From the NCBI GenBank assembly GCA_030832235.1, contig JAURJO010000158.1, forward strand, positions 1-5,949: DNA of 5,949 bases. The letters run 5' to 3'. The notes beneath the pieces were generated by a model that saw only the letters and a program-made list of their open reading frames with translations, searched no databases and was not told the origin of the DNA. Below are positions 5,862-5,949 of this stretch, in pieces. Both the position numbers and the translations under genes were made by a program. Each line of letters starts with the position of its first letter. Position 1 is the first letter of the stretch. Source of the DNA: Verrucomicrobiota bacterium (GTDB lineage: Bacteria; Verrucomicrobiota; Verrucomicrobiia; Opitutales; Opitutaceae).

Positions 5862-5949
5862 TTCAGCCCAACTTGGCGCCGACCCGCCGCAAAGTCACCC
5901 GCGGAAACGAATTTCCGAAAACCACCCCTGACGGGGCCGCGGAGGACTA
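5862..5949 (-). promoter_or_regulatory. queC upstream region with dyad hairpin
   Basis: This 88-base stretch up to the window edge holds no gene that I can support and is the visible leader/promoter region of queC. Its main structure is a perfect 6-bp inverted repeat at 5902-5917, read on the minus strand as CGGAAA-TTCG-TTTCCG, about 40 bases before the queC start. It could be an operator dyad, an RNA hairpin with a UUCG loop, or the end of a neighbouring gene's transcript. I do not recognise a preQ1 riboswitch aptamer or a good -35/-10 pair here, and the region continues beyond the window. Confidence 0.35.

Overview
The window is GC-rich, with G or C at most third codon positions, and densely packed with chromosomal housekeeping and accessory-metabolism genes. 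I see no rRNA, tRNA, CRISPR array, insertion sequence, phage gene or plasmid function. The base composition, the paired exported amidohydrolases and the QueE sequence type (a Trp-Asn-Pro-Glu-Gly stretch shortly after the cluster cysteines) are compatible with a Verrucomicrobia/Opitutaceae-like or planctomycete-like Gram-negative bacterium. That placement is an impression from the proteins and was not tested.

Layout. Positions 1-2239 (+): two tandem paralogous amidohydrolases of the imidazolonepropionase-like branch. The first is cut off by the left edge. The second starts inside the stop codon of the first (ATGA overlap) and carries a signal peptide. The first keeps the His/His/Asp metal-site residues visible in the window. 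The second has lost the HxH and most other ligands, so it looks like a non-catalytic partner. Positions 2258-2647 (-): a small VOC/glyoxalase-fold protein that converges on the second amidohydrolase. Both stop codons lie in the arms of one hairpin. Positions 2648-2783: a 136-base divergent intergenic region. Positions 2784-3836 (+): a TerC/Alx-family membrane protein, probably a metal (Mn2+) exporter. Its 3' end overlaps by 35 bases the end of the convergent exoD-like gene (3802-4449, -). Positions 3802-5861 (-): a compact cluster transcribed queC, queE, exoD-like, with gaps of 10 and 13 bases.

How the genes work together. QueE makes 7-carboxy-7-deazaguanine and QueC converts it to preQ0, the precursor of queuosine in tRNA or of 7-deazaguanine DNA modifications. 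No QueD, FolE, QueF, Tgt or dpd gene is in the window, so the fate of preQ0 cannot be decided here. The ExoD-like membrane protein follows them in the same apparent transcription unit with no evident functional link. The amidohydrolase pair probably acts in the cell envelope on an unknown cyclic amide or peptide-like substrate.

I found no convincing undescribed defence or mobile system. The observations most worth checking are the apparent catalytic/non-catalytic amidohydrolase pair, the hairpin shared by two convergent stop codons, and a hairpin with a TTCG loop upstream of queC.
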